Below, piece after piece: positions 53,049-64,000 of a stretch of 64,000 nucleotides of DNA (the first letter of the stretch is position 1; each line of letters begins with the position of its first letter). The stretch is from Diadema setosum. Taxonomy: Eukaryota > Echinodermata > Echinoidea > Diadematoida > Diadematidae. The notes under the pieces were generated by a model, which ran no database searches, was not told the origin of the DNA, and worked only from the letters and a program-made list of their open reading frames with translations. The stretch is taken from positions 33,482,520-33,546,519 of the forward strand of contig NC_092701.1 of the NCBI RefSeq assembly GCF_964275005.1, written 5' to 3'. The position numbers were made by a program, and so were the translations under genes.

Positions 53049-56000
53049 GTGAGCTTACAGAGCTGTAATCTTCAATGGGATTATGTGTAGTATTTTCATT
53101 TCTGGAGAAAACATAAAGACCTCATAGGTGCCCATCCCCCCCCCCCCCCCCCGAGACACACACCTGCATACACTGAAACACATCCATGGGCATGTTGAAA
53201 TCTGATACTGTTTTGTTTTTTGTTTTTTTGGGAAATTCGGAAATACTCATGACCAGTACATTTACAAATGCACACAAAAATACTTCTATACTCAGAATGT
53301 AGAGTGTCTTGTACGGTGTATTGATATTCTGTTAGTTGACAAGTGTATATTATGTGTGTATTGGAATGATAGCTAATCTGCCATAAAGAGGAGACAATGT
53401 TGAGAACTAGCATTTTGATTCTATTTTGTTCTTCTTTGTAATTATGAAGTATTACCGTGCTGCAACATGGTAAAGTCTTAACACTGTTTATTTATCACCA
53501 TTCATTTCCAGACCTGGATAAAAATGAACGCATATTAAGAAGTGTAGCCCAACTCCAGAAGAAGGTCAGTATATTTAAATGACGAAGAAAGGTTGTAAAT
53601 TTGTTGGAGGTTACATTAAAAAATCTCATGGAAGAAGAAAAAAAGAAGAAAAAAAGAAAGAACCCCCCCCCCCCCCCCCACCAGAACACATACACTGTAG
53701 GCTTGGTATTACCTTCTCATGGCAAAGCTTAAAAAGATGTATGGTTGGGTGTTCATAATATCGGACACCTAACGTTTTTCTATCAATAGAAACGTGAAAA
53801 ATCTCACAATTTGCCTGAAATTTTACTCACGTGTGGAGAAAATACTCCGGATTCACAAGCGCGCACTGAAAATGCGATCTGAGGTACGCGCTCTAGATGG
53901 CGGCTTCGAACGCGTGGGGTGTCATTTTTTCCGCACTCAGTTGCCGGGCTCATATCGACCGACCACCCCGCCCTCTATTGACAATACGTATAAAGCGTAC
54001 TTAAACGCGTTTTTTCGACAAGCTGCTGTTTTTTTCTAGTCATAATTTTTCCCCCAATAATATTTGAATATATTTTGAATCCTTCGATATTACTTTTGAA
54101 GGACTGTTTGATGAATTTGACTTGATTTTTCATTAGGAAACTTTTCATCGTAATTGAAATAAATTAGATGAGTCGGTTTGTTTTTTCACATTCATTTCTC
54201 GTTTCTGCATCAACTCGTACGGTCGTAGCGGGCGACAAAATGTTTATGTCATGTGATATATATGTGTAACGTGTGTGCGTGCACGATCGTACAAGCGGCG
54301 GTGACAATTTTGCGGTCAAAATCGTCAAATTTATTACGGAAGGATACTCTACATCTAACAACGAGTCAGCAAAGGTAGGCCTAGTTATATGTAGTTACAC
54401 GATAAACCTTAGGTCTATTCGTTTTTGCTAAATTTCGGTAATTTAGAGGGAATACTTAGTTGTTTTCGCCACATTTTACTCGGTAGCGTAGCCCAGTGAA
54501 GAATCGAACACCGTTGCGCGTAGTCCCATGCGTACATTTTCTTTCTGTACGCGCAATGCCATTATAATGCGCGGTCGGTCGTTATGGACCCGGCCGGTGG
54601 GTTGGACCCCTACCATACAGTGAATAACATGTAATCATCATTTTGTTCTGTTTTGTTCTACTTCTAATGAACACCAGGATTTTTTTTTTTTCAGAATTAT
54701 ATTATTGTTTTTCTTTTCCATCACTGAATATCAAGAAGTAATTATTCAAATAAAGAGAGTGTAACCTAAAGTTTTATCAGACTCTTTTTTTTCATTTTTC
54801 ATAGTTAGATAACAAACAACTAAAAAAAATAACACATAAGGGACACTCCAATGTCAACTGGAGGTGATAGAATTTTATCTTATGGGTAAAAAACAAAAAA
54901 TTGAAAGGATTATACAGTGGACTCCCATTATAACATGTAGTCCTCATGGACTGGCAGTTTTCTTTCACTACCGGTATATCAAAATTTAGTTATAACTGAA
55001 CAAATAAACAGTAAAAGACATGAGTGGATAATTGTGCGGCCTAGATTCTTCTTTTGTCGTAACAGGAATTATATTATAACCGTTTTTGTTACAACAGAGG
55101 TGTACTGTAGCAAGTAAATGAAAACACTGAAACTACAATTTTCCAATTTTAGGCAATTATTCTTTGGCTGTACCATCTTATTTATCTGTTTATTCAGCGT
55201 TATTGTCTGCTGTTCTTATAAGCGGGTTGCATGACATATCAAGTTTTGTTGTTTATTGAGCGTAGATCAGCATAGAGGTCTCTCCTGCTACCAGCCGTCC
55301 CCTTGAGGTGCCTGCCGAGCCCCCGAGAGACCTGGAGCCAACGGCTGAGAATCTTCTGCAGCTGAACCTAAGCTACCAGGACCAGCTGTGCAGTGTGCTT
55401 GATCTCATCAAGGAGGTCAGACAAAAGAACCACATCACTCAGGTAATGGCCCCCCCCCACCTCATCACCTCCCCTTCCTCCCCCCCCACCCCCCCCCCCC
55501 CCCCCCGCATCACAATTACACAAGACTTCATAGATTTGTCACTTACAGCTTTAATCATTAAAAATGTGATTTTTTTTTTTACCTCATGTTTGCTCTCATT
55601 TTAATAAGCTAAAATGTAGTGACACTACATTGCACAAAACATACTATTATTTTGATGTTTGTAATATATTCACACATTTTGTTTGGAAATGAAAATAAAA
55701 GAGGAGTGAATGAATAGTTCTCAGAAGGGCTCAAAATTCATCTTCCGCCTTGTGGAATTTGCTTGCAATATATAAAAAAGCTGTAAAAAAATACTTGTCT
55801 GGCTGACACTACTTGCCAGGATAATGAGTTGTTTTCGAGCGTGTTGAGATCAAAAGTGTGTAGTAATAAGAGTCTTTATATGCAACTTTTATTTTTGAAA
55901 CACCCATCCTGTCCAGAAGTGGGTAGATATAACACTATAAGTGTGTGATGATCGAAATACGCCCTATATCAGTGAATATGGTCTACATTCAGTTTTAATC

Positions 56001-56893
56001 AATGGTATGTTCTTTTAATTTGCAGGTTGTCAAGTCTGATGTGTATTTCCCATTAAAATTCTTTTGTTTTATTGGCACTAGTGTGACCATGGATGTAGGT
56101 GTGACACAGCTCCTACTACTTAATTATGCCAATTCAATACAAGTAAACTGTAGCTTTATTCACAACAACTGCAGCCTTTGTACCGAGGATTATAAAAAAA
56201 AAAAATTGTTTGTGACAATTTGTGTAATGTATTGGTGTTATAATTCAAGCTTTAAAGTGATTTTACATGTCGAGTTGCTTCAATGGTACCCTTGGCATGA
56301 GAGTAATGAGATGTGAGAGATTAAAAAACAAACATACACACACTCACACTCACACACTCAAACACACACACACACATACACACACACACACACCATTTAT
56401 TGACAGGCTATCTTCTCTCTTTGACTTTGATTGCAGAAAAAAGTGTCTGAAAAGACCAGGTCCTTAATCAAAGGAACAAGGCCCATGTTGCACTTCCAGA
56501 AACACTACTTTTCTGGAGAGAGAATGCAGGTAAGTTTTAAGTGTAACATGATTTCTCAGTCACTCTGCTCAGCACTTTGCCTGGTGCATATAGATGCCAA
56601 CCAAAGGTTGTATACTATAATGTCACTGAGGAATAGACAGTGTCAATTACTTCCATGTAGAACTTAAATCTACGAGTTGTCCTGTCTTCTTATTTTGTTG
56701 ATGTAATGAAAAGTGACCATTCCTATTTGTGTGAGCATCGGTACTAAAGCGTGTTCATAGAAATACTTTTTAGATCTCCAAGCAACATAATTTGGTTTAC
56801 AGCATTGCCATCAATTCTCCTGCTTTGCTTTAATAAACATGTCATACATAATAAAAATAATAATAATGATAATTATCATTATTATTATTATTA

Positions 56894-56975
<82 letters not shown>

Positions 56976-59900
56976 CATTATTATTATTATTATTATTATT
57001 ATCATTATTATTGTTATCATTACAGATCAGCAGTTGCGATCTTACAAATTTCATTTGTAGGAGATTGAAAATGAAGTGATTATAAGGAGAAGTTAAAGTG
57101 CACTGATGCCAGGGTATACTTCAGGGATCTTGTCCCTGTGATATGATAAGACAGATAGTGCCATTGTTATGTGTAGTTTTTTTCGCACAGCTGGATCGTT
57201 TCTTTACAGAGATACAATCAGCATAATCTTTAAAATGTTTATTGATTGCATGCCCCATTATTGCTATTTTTTTTTTTATTGTGAATAATCACTTAATGAT
57301 TGTATAATAGTGTGCGCTGAGAGTATGTAGATCTATGCTTCAGTCTATGTGTGCGGATGTGAACATGCAGAATTTTTTGTTTTAAATTATTCTAGAAGTA
57401 GTCATGTGGATGATAATATGTCTGACACTTCAACTTATGTTCCTAGTTCGAATGTATTTTATGTAATTGCAATGTATTATGGCCTTTGGGCTGCGATTTT
57501 GCAAATTCTACCAATTAAACCATTCCAATAATAATGATAATGATGTGTTTGATCTTGCATGTGTTGTCTCTTCTATTGAAGACTGCTCCACTAAGTGATG
57601 AGGCAAAGCAGATCAAAGCACATGAAATTCAAAATCCCTTTGTTGGGCAACTAAGAACATGTAAGTGACTGAGCACATTTTCTATCGATACTATTTTTGC
57701 CGTCATCATAATCAATGATGATCATCATCATGCCCATACTCTACATGTAATCCTCCTCAATAATCATTCACATGATCAAACAATATTTCCCTAAATTGAG
57801 GATGTTATCATCACCATCATCATGACCTTTCACCCCAACCTGTCAACATAATTATTCACCTATACCATCCACAGCACTAACATGCTCACACTCTCTCCCT
57901 CTCTCTTTCTTTCTCTTTCCCGCTCTCTCTTTCCATAACTTTTTATTCCATGAGCCTCACATACCTGCCAACTGTTCAGTTTTAATCTGAACATTCAGAT
58001 TTTTCACTGAAAGAAAACACATTAATTTCAGTGTGTTCTGATTTTTTAGAAATATCTATTAATAGTAAATCATAGGAAATTTATGAAAGTTCAGATTTTT
58101 GAATAATTTTTCTTTATTAGTTCAGATTTATTAAGTCTCAGGGTCGGCAGGTATGGCATCATGTTGGATACCCATGTTTTCTTTTATTGCATTAATTTCT
58201 TTCATAATTGATTTCCCAACAGTCAAACTTTGTGCTTGTTGATAGCAATCATTCTGTATGGAAATTAAAATATGTAATGCGTATGATTGTGTTACAGATG
58301 TATTAATATTAACGAAAATTGTTGAAAATAGTCATAGTACTGAGTAGTACCATATTATTGCAATGTTAATGAAGCTGCTGAGAATTGATGTACTGGTAAA
58401 TAAGTGCCAGACAGACAGTAGATCAAATGAAATCAGATCAAATCAGATCAAATCATTATTGTTTGCATGACTATCACCACCTTAACTACCCTAGTCAGTG
58501 GATTCTCACTGACTGCTGCATGAAATCTCCTTGATTGAGATGGGTGAAAGTTTGCAGCCCTTGTACGGCAATCATCAAGTGTCTTGATGTGAATACATTG
58601 GAAGCACCCTTCTTCATATTGCAATTTTGGAGCATTACTTGAATCGTTTCCAACAGGGGCCTTACTCGTGCTCCTGTTTATGTAGATTGTGCTCTCTTTC
58701 TGTCAACGTCAATTGCCGTTCCGCAGGGACGGAGGAAGAAGACACCTCCCTCTATGAGGGGGTGCGTAATGATGGGCTCCAGCGGTGCATGCAGCCGCTG
58801 ATGGCCAGGCAGGAGCTGCTGTTTGAGAAGCGACAAGCCGCTGAGGAGGAGGAGAAGAGGACCCTCACCAAGGAGATCAACAGCATCATTGAAAAACTGG
58901 AGGAGATGAAGTAAGGGGGAGAATTTTGATTGAACTTTGACCTTTTTATGCCATTTTATTTTATAGCCAGTAGGAAAGAAGTTAACCCATTGAGGATGGG
59001 CTGATTTTGCTATAGCACGCATTTCCCATAGACATCACTGGAGACTCGTTCTCAACGGGTAAAGTAAATGCTTACAGATCAAACAGCCACAAGGCCAACA
59101 GTTCTGTGCCATTGGATCTATATGTACGCAATGAGGACCATACGTAATATGGGTACATGTACTACCATGGCTGACTAGGGACTTTCACTGATGACCTTGC
59201 AATTTAGAGCTCATTCAGAACTTAATCTTTGAAGTAAGCAGGGTTATTAGGAAATAATAACCCTGAATTAGGTTCACAATCAAAAATTCTAAAAGTCCTC
59301 CGTATAATATTTTGAAGAGGTACCTGAGCTGCTTAACCCTAACTAGGCCGGGCTATTCAGGTAGATGATAGAGCCGGGGGGGGGGGCCTCCCATGCCCCC
59401 CCCTCCAGATCTCGGCCGTCGACCGCGCGATCGCGACGAAAATTGGCACATGCATTGCCTATGATGTAATCTAAAGTACCATGAAGTTAATTTTTTCAAA
59501 AATTATCATTTACACTAAATTATGCTAATTTATGCATAATGATGCATGAAATCAGACAATTTGGTATAAATCACTAAATAAAGCTCAAAACAGGCACATT
59601 TTTTGTGTAAATATTCTTTTTAGTGTCCTTAGCAAATGTAAGAGAAGAAAATTGCGCAATCAGAAAAAGTTTCCTAAGTATTTTATTGTTTTTTGAATTT
59701 CTTATGTATTTCTTTGTTTTTTCGACTTTATGTTTTTCATTGTTTTTTCGATGAAATTTGTCCGTGACATTGTTCCGAACAAGAAAATGCGTTATTAATT
59801 GATTTTAATCCATAAAACCCCAAAATAATCATGCTTTTATGAAATTTGCCTGTAAACACAGTTTGCATTGAAATTGTACACAAATTCACGTTTTTGAGCA

Positions 59901-60080
59901 ATTTTTGGTCTGACATGCACGTGCATATTTATGCGCAACTTCGGAACCGCACACCCGGGCATCGCAAATTTGGTGTCAAAAGATGCGGGAGACTCGAAAG
60001 AAAAAAGTCATGAAACGTCGTGGCGATAGCTTCTCGCGATAGCGATACATCGCGCGAAACGTCGAGGGGGGGGCCTCGGA

Positions 60081-60113
<33 letters not shown>

Positions 60114-63100
60114 CCTAGTTAGGGTTAACATAATTCCCTCACAGATGGTGTAAATATCAGTGTTGTTCTACAGGGCATGTCACTGACAGAGACCTTAGTT
60201 AATGACATCATGGCATGGTTGGGTGCATCAGCTGACATTAAAGAATGGGTCAAGAGAATCCTGCAATCCCAGTGGTTGAGAGCAATTTGTCAATTTTTAT
60301 TGGCAGTACGCTTGATCACTGGTGATAGACGCAGTAAACATTTTGTCACGTGTACTTGTAACAGAGAGTCATGCACTTAGCAAAAGTGTTCATGCATTTA
60401 GCAAGAGATGGCTTGCTGTTCATACAGAAGGAACAAGTAGGTTGTGTTTGCACACTTAGCAAGCGTTTGCGCACTTGGCAAGAGATGGCTAGCCTGCATC
60501 AGTACCATGCATCAGTTAAAATTGTCATGCATTATTGATTACTGATGCGTGGTTTCATCTTTGGCGAGCCAAAAAGAAAGACTTGCAAATTGTCAGAAAT
60601 ATGATTAAAACAACAGATTTTGGGCAAAATTTGTCACCATTCTATAGAACAAATGACCTAGATGTCTTTTGTCTGAGTCAGAAGGAATACTGTGCATGTG
60701 GTAACTATGAAATTTAGCCTTAACCCACATGGCTTTGCCTCATGGGTTAAGCATTCCATAGTTGCCTTATGCACACAATTCCTGCCGATGCATTCAGACC
60801 TGTGCATCATTTTTATGTCGTGACGTCTTTTGTGAAATTATACATAGTTATTGAATGTATTCTCCTCAACCTGTAAAGCTGTTTGTAAAGTTACGAACAA
60901 CTTATGAGCGACTAATGATCAGTTCTGATGTGCTATACTGATCAGAATTTCCATAATTCAGCACAAGAATTGATCACCAGTCGCTTGTAAGTCGTTTGTA
61001 AATTTACGAACAGCTTAATGAAACACCCCCCTGGAGTCTCAACTTGCAGTCTTGATTTAAACTTATATGAAAGTAATTTCCAAATACTTTCATGAGAGGT
61101 AATATTAGTTTTTAGTCTTTTCTTACATATATTTGCAAACAATAATTTCATCATTCAACACCGCCCTAAAATTCAAAGGCTGTGTAGAGTAATATGATTA
61201 AGATATTAACAAGGCATGTACCTAGCTGCAGGTAAGACAGGAGCTTACAGCTTATTAAAAGATTTTATATGAAATATCTTCAACAAATGCTGGTGATATA
61301 TACCACTTTTCTGTGCAGTACCACTGCCAAGGAAGAAGAGCTACTTGGTGACAGACTGCGTGACGTTGATTGGCTGAAGATTTCATCACTTCATGTAAGT
61401 CTTAAGGCATACGAGTGGTCGACTGTGTCTAAGCTTTTTGTCCTGTTCGTATCACAAATGATAAGCTGTCCTTGTGAAAAATAATGCATTGATGGCTTCC
61501 ATATCGAGCAAGTAATTAAGAATATCATCATTTCTTTCTTTAGTAAATTTTAATAGAATGAAAGTTTTATCGTTGAAAGTAAATGAAGAATGATTTGTCA
61601 TCAGTTGTGAATCTATGGGAGTGTAAGGGGTTTAAAAATGCTTTGGGTTCTTTGTTTTGTTTTTGTTTTTTTTCTGTTGGGGAGAGAAGTGGCAACAAAA
61701 AAAATGAATTCAAATTTTTTTTTTTTTATACTTGTCAGCTGATTTAAATAATATTAATAGTAAAAATAGTGGCCTCTTATAATGCGCTGAAGTCCATCAG
61801 GAATGATGCTCATGGCAAGAGAAGTGGCAGCAGAAAATCTGGAGACCTTTTTTTTTTTTCTCTCTGTCTTTGCTTGTCAGCTGATTTTGGGAGATATGTG
61901 ACAGCAAAAAATTTGAAGATTTTTTTTTTCTTTATATTACTTGTCACCATCCATTGTCATTGGATCGACCCCTGCCAAAGCTGTCAGGTGGAGTTTAGGG
62001 AACAACCTTTTCTATTTTCTTCTCCTCTTTAACAGCTGAATGGGCTAAGGACCAGCGTCGAGTGTCAGCTGCGCTGGCAGAACCACCTTCACCCGTCCGT
62101 CACGAACGGTCCCTGGTCTGTGGAGGAAGAGAGGAGGCTGGATGAGATTGTGGAGGAGCATCAGGGGCGGGACTGGAAAACCATCGCCGAAAAATTGGGA
62201 GTAAGCCAGTCTTCCAAATCAAAACCTATCTTAAAAGGGGAAGTTTTCCCAGACATGCATGTGGTTTGAGTAAATGCAGCAATATTAGTAGAAGGCATCA
62301 TTGACAGTTTGAGGAAAATGTGACAATCTGTTGAAAAGTTATGAATTTTGAAAGTTTTGGTGGCAACAATGCTGGATGAGAAGACTGCAGCAGTCTGTGA
62401 AGTCAAAGCTTTTAACAGTGATATGAAGGAAGTATAACAAGAATGAAAGAAAATGTCATTTTTCTGGCATAATGAAGAGCAATTGGCATACTTCTTTTTC
62501 AGAATACATGGGAAATTATATTACCCTTAACATTTGTCAGGAACAAGGCAAAAACAATGTGCACTTTTTATAAAAATTACATTTTGTGGAATTTTTGTTA
62601 TATTTTCTTTACTTCGTTATTCTGCAGTGACATCAAGAAGTGAAGTAGTCTTCTCGTCCAGCGTTGGTGCCTTCAAAACTTAAAAGATTCATTACTTTTT
62701 CAACAGATTTGTCAGAATTTCCTCAAACTTCATTTATGTGTTCTACTGATATTGCTGTATTCACTCAGTCCACATGTATGCATGGGGAAACTTCCCCTTT
62801 AAATTGATTTTATGAGCAGTCAGCAAGGAACCAGGTGTAGTCCAAGACAAAATCTTGCCCTCTCCCTTCCCAATTCCATCTTATCAAGGCATTGGTGCAA
62901 GGCTACAAATCAACAGCAAAAGTATCATCAGCAACAGAGGGTTTGTTTTATCTGAAGAAATAGCAGCATGTTAGAATATTTGCAATAGCTTTAAAAGGTT
63001 AGATAATGCATTGAGTTACTGAATCGCGGGATGCACTGTGCTGCTGTTTTCTTGTCGGCATTTCATAATGCAGCAGTGTAGATATTAGTATGTTTGAAAT

Positions 63101-63660
63101 TCAAATATCAATTTGATTGGTTGTATACTTTTCCTTTTGATTTTACAAGATACAGATGCACATCTGTAAGGTTATACTGAATCTCAAAGTTTGTATAGAT
63201 ATAGGATATAGGCCATGAAAGAGGTTGAGAAGGTGCAGTAGAAATTATCACGGTTTGTTGGGGACTACTTAAATGTTTAAATGTGTTGACAAACTGCATA
63301 ATTTCTTCTGTTCACATTCTTTCATGCATTCAGTGACTAGTTCTGTGCCGTTTCCTACCATACGCAGCTGTTGAAATACATATTTCCTTGATAATGTCTA
63401 CTTTTGTGTCAAATATGCATGAGATTGCTCCAAGGAGTACCTGTTTCAAGTCGTATTTGTGTTACTCACTTTCTTTGCCCACTAGAATGTTATATGTTAT
63501 AGCAAGAAAAACAGTTAGAGAATCCTTAATATTTTTTTTATCTTAGTATTGGGTCCATGATCATTTTCTTTTTCCCCCATTTTCATCTTTAGACTAATAG
63601 AGCTGCCTTTCAGTGCTTCACAAAGTACCAGGAGCGTGAAATATTGGCGTACACAAGACG
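52871..63660 (+). CDS. SNAPC4: snRNA-activating protein complex subunit 4 (5' part, 9 exons, gene runs off the window)
   Basis: SNAPC4 (SNAP190) is the scaffold of the nuclear SNAPc complex, which binds the proximal sequence element of Pol II and Pol III snRNA promoters. Nine exons join in one frame of about 357 codons: an acidic N-terminus (residues about 33-55, mostly D/E/S) and ENLLQLNLSYQDQL (about 109-122). Next come GTRPMLHFQKHYFSGERM and the basic/acidic coiled segment EEEEKRTLTKEINSIIEKLE. The Myb region follows: a partial repeat opening with W194 (WTEEEDTSLYEGV), then LLGDRLRDVDWLKISSLH with RWQNHLHPS, then GPWSVEEERRLDEIVEEH, DWKTIAEKLG and TNRAAFQCFTKYQE. Order and motifs match vertebrate SNAPC4. 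An in-frame TAG at 52859-52861 supports the start. The remaining Myb repeats and C-terminus lie beyond the window. Confidence 0.92.
53512..53564 (+). CDS. SNAPC4: SNAPC4 exon 2
   Basis: Residues 60-77 (DLDKNERILRSVAQLQKK). Acceptor TTCATTTCCAG, donor AAG then GTCAGT. Short, but frame-compatible on both sides. Confidence 0.75.
53840..54610. promoter_or_regulatory. CpG-rich segment in SNAPC4 intron 2
   Basis: Dense CG dinucleotides (GAGGTACGCGC, CGAACGCGTGG, GATCGTACAAGCGGCGG, GTTGCGCGTAG, GCGCGGTCGGTCG). There is also a YY1-like TAGATGGCGGC at 53895 and a donor-like CAAAG/GTAGGC near 54376. It could be an alternative or internal promoter, or unmethylated unique DNA. Confidence 0.3.
55266..55442 (+). 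CDS. SNAPC4: SNAPC4 exon 3
   Basis: Residues 78-136 (PRDLEPTAENLLQLNLSYQD, LIKEVRQKNHITQ). Matches the SNAPC4 segment preceding the SNAPC-interaction coiled coil. Donor CAG then GTAATG, followed by a C-rich intron start. Confidence 0.92.
56333..56393. repeat. (CA)n microsatellite in intron 3
   Basis: ACACAC run with a few CT interruptions, 40 bp upstream of the exon 4 acceptor. Confidence 0.85.
56437..56529 (+). CDS. SNAPC4: SNAPC4 exon 4
   Basis: Residues 137-167 (KKVSEKTRSLIKGTRPMLHF, QKHYFSGERMQ). Corresponds to the conserved P-Y--HF-K-YF block. Donor CAG then GTAAGT. Confidence 0.92.
56859..57020. repeat. (ATT)n microsatellite in intron 4
   Basis: About 50 ATT units with rare ATC. Poly-Tyr, poly-Ile and poly-Asn frames here are spurious. 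Confidence 0.9.
57582..57660 (+). CDS. SNAPC4: SNAPC4 exon 5
   Basis: Residues 168-193 plus one base (TAPLSDEAKQIKAHEIQNPF, VGQLRT). Acceptor TTCTATTGAAG, donor ACAT then GTAAGT. The split codon becomes Trp in exon 6. Confidence 0.88.
57960..58155. mobile_element. MITE with CATACCTGCC termini in intron 5
   Basis: CATACCTGCCAACTGTTCAG at the left is answered by CTCAGGGTCGGCAGGTATG at the right. Inner TTCAGATTTTT words are shared by both halves. Short and non-coding. Confidence 0.6.
58727..58910 (+). CDS. SNAPC4: SNAPC4 exon 6
   Basis: Completes W194, then residues 195-254 plus two bases (TEEEDTSLYEGVRNDGLQRC, LTKEINSIIEKLEEM). The first Myb-like half repeat and the following helical segment. 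The donor ATGAA then GTAAGG overlaps an in-frame TAA if unspliced. Confidence 0.93.
58982..59063. mobile_element. about 80-bp TTAA MITE remnant
   Basis: TTAACCCATTGAGGATGGG at the left against TCTCAACGGGTAAA at the right, giving short CCC...GGG inverted ends next to TTAA, as in piggyBac-type elements. Confidence 0.4.
59333..60128. mobile_element. piggyBac-like non-autonomous element, complete
   Basis: TTAA is duplicated at 59333-59336 and 60125-60128. The 788-bp element between them begins CCCTAACTAGGCCGGG and ends CCGGCCTAGTTAGGG. TTAA plus CCC...GGG termini fit the piggyBac superfamily. The interior has subterminal CGATCGCGAC/GTCGTGGCGATAGC-type GC blocks and poly-G/poly-C tracts, but no transposase frame. 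It sits in SNAPC4 intron 6. Confidence 0.8.
60129..61318. other. rest of SNAPC4 intron 6
   Basis: AT-rich. Inverted words around 60885-61030 (GTTACGAACAACTTA, TAAGTCGTTTGTAAATTTAC, then AATGAAACACCCCCC) suggest an old foldback element. No exon found. Confidence 0.5.
61319..61394 (+). CDS. SNAPC4: SNAPC4 exon 7
   Basis: Residue 255 completed, then 256-280 (TTAKEEELLGDRLRDVDWLK, ISSLH). The LLG-RL---DW-KIS motif is specific for SNAPC4 ahead of the Myb repeats. Donor CAT then GTAAGT. Confidence 0.93.
62036..62200 (+). CDS. SNAPC4: SNAPC4 exon 8 (Myb repeats)
   Basis: Residues 281-335 (LNGLRTSVECQLRWQNHLHP, GPWSVEEERRLDEIVEEH, DWKTIAEKLG). Ends one Myb repeat and starts the next, with the regularly spaced tryptophans visible. 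Acceptor CCTCTTTAACAG, donor GGA then GTAAGC. Confidence 0.95.
62231..62802. mobile_element. TTAA-type foldback element, family 2 (copy 2)
   Basis: Starts TTAAAAGGGGAAGTTTTCCC and ends GGGGAAACTTCCCCTTTAA. The interior follows the same order as 22012-22581 (GCAGCAATATTAGTAG, GATGAGAAGACT, TTACCCTTAACAT), although the termini differ. It begins 30 bp after exon 8. Confidence 0.75.
63593..63660 (+). CDS. SNAPC4: SNAPC4 exon 9 (last in window)
   Basis: Residues 336-357 plus two bases (TNRAAFQCFTKYQEREILAY then TR). The third helix of a Myb repeat (R-AFQC--K-Q). Acceptor TTTCATCTTTAG, donor CG then GTAATT. The next exon is outside the window. Confidence 0.9.
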
Positions 63661-63790
63661 GTAATTATCGTTGATGCCACTTCTATCCATTAAGACTCAG
63701 ATAATCTGTTGTCTTCTTTTGCCTTTAAATGCTCCGGATTTAATAGAATCTTTCAAATGTTCTTTGTGCATCTTGATGAAATGAATTCAG

Positions 63791-63884
63791 CTTGGCCCCT
63801 TACCATGGACGTGTGATGGCAATTTTTGTACTTGCGCCTGAAGAAGAACAAAAATTGTCATTCAAGTCCATGGTAAGGGGCAAG
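63791..63884. repeat. 94-bp hairpin element in SNAPC4 intron 9
   Basis: CTTGGCCCCTTACCATGGAC and GCAATTTTTGT on the left are answered by ACAAAAATTGTC and GTCCATGGTAAGGGGCAAG on the right, leaving an 18-nt loop. A short MITE or a transcribed hairpin. Confidence 0.65.
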
Positions 63885-64000
63885 CAAAATGTAATCCTCT
63901 GAGGGCATGTGTCAGTAGCTGCAGTCACATTGGCAAAAGATTCGTGAAGGTTAAGATTATGCAGTCTTTGCAATCTGTGGTCCTCCATCCACACTGGCAG

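Noticed and set aside
56751..57068. Poly-Tyr, poly-Ile and poly-Asn frames
   Set aside because: Translations of an ATT microsatellite in all frames.
58911..58916. SNAPC4 ending at the TAA after exon 6
   Set aside because: The TAA is part of a good GTAAGG donor, and exons 7-9 continue the frame with conserved Myb sequence.

Overview
The window is animal nuclear DNA. Its coding sequence is split into short exons with GT-AG introns and is surrounded by AT-rich intergenic DNA full of microsatellites, short inverted-repeat transposons and 5'-truncated LINE tails. The gene content (a GABA-B-type receptor and an SNAPC4 orthologue), the frequent 'taggcctac' words and the style of the TTAA-flanked foldback repeats suggest a marine invertebrate deuterostome, most likely an echinoderm. 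That placement is inference, not proof.

Layout. 1-8.4 kb: no convincing protein gene. It holds a foldback element whose loop is occupied by a 2.5-kb inverted array of 268-bp units, each carrying a tRNA-like Pol III unit (three on the minus strand, six on the plus strand), flanked by a 12-bp direct repeat. 8.4-9.3 kb: remnant of a SAP-domain protein gene, broken by a 436-bp inverted-repeat insertion and a frameshift. 9.3-27.5 kb: gene-poor, with LINE 3' ends, several MITE-like elements, microsatellites and two CpG-rich patches that could be promoters or first exons.

27,547-46,383, plus strand: a complete 18-exon gene for a class C GPCR that I read as a GABA-B receptor subunit, most like GABBR2. 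The joined frame is continuous over 832 codons: signal peptide, Venus-flytrap ligand-binding domain, seven membrane helices and a short cytosolic tail with a predicted coiled coil. Its introns hold a tRNA-derived SINE-like pair, an 82-bp tandem repeat, a TTCGTTATTCCGAA fold-back repeat and nested transposons.

52,871-63,660 and beyond, plus strand: nine 5' exons of SNAPC4, the largest subunit of the snRNA-activating protein complex, ending inside the Myb-repeat region. The rest of the gene lies past the window edge. Its introns hold a CpG-rich segment, a complete 788-bp piggyBac-like non-autonomous element and further foldback elements.

The two protein genes have no obvious functional link. 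The most unusual structure is the tRNA-like inverted array at 1.0-3.6 kb.
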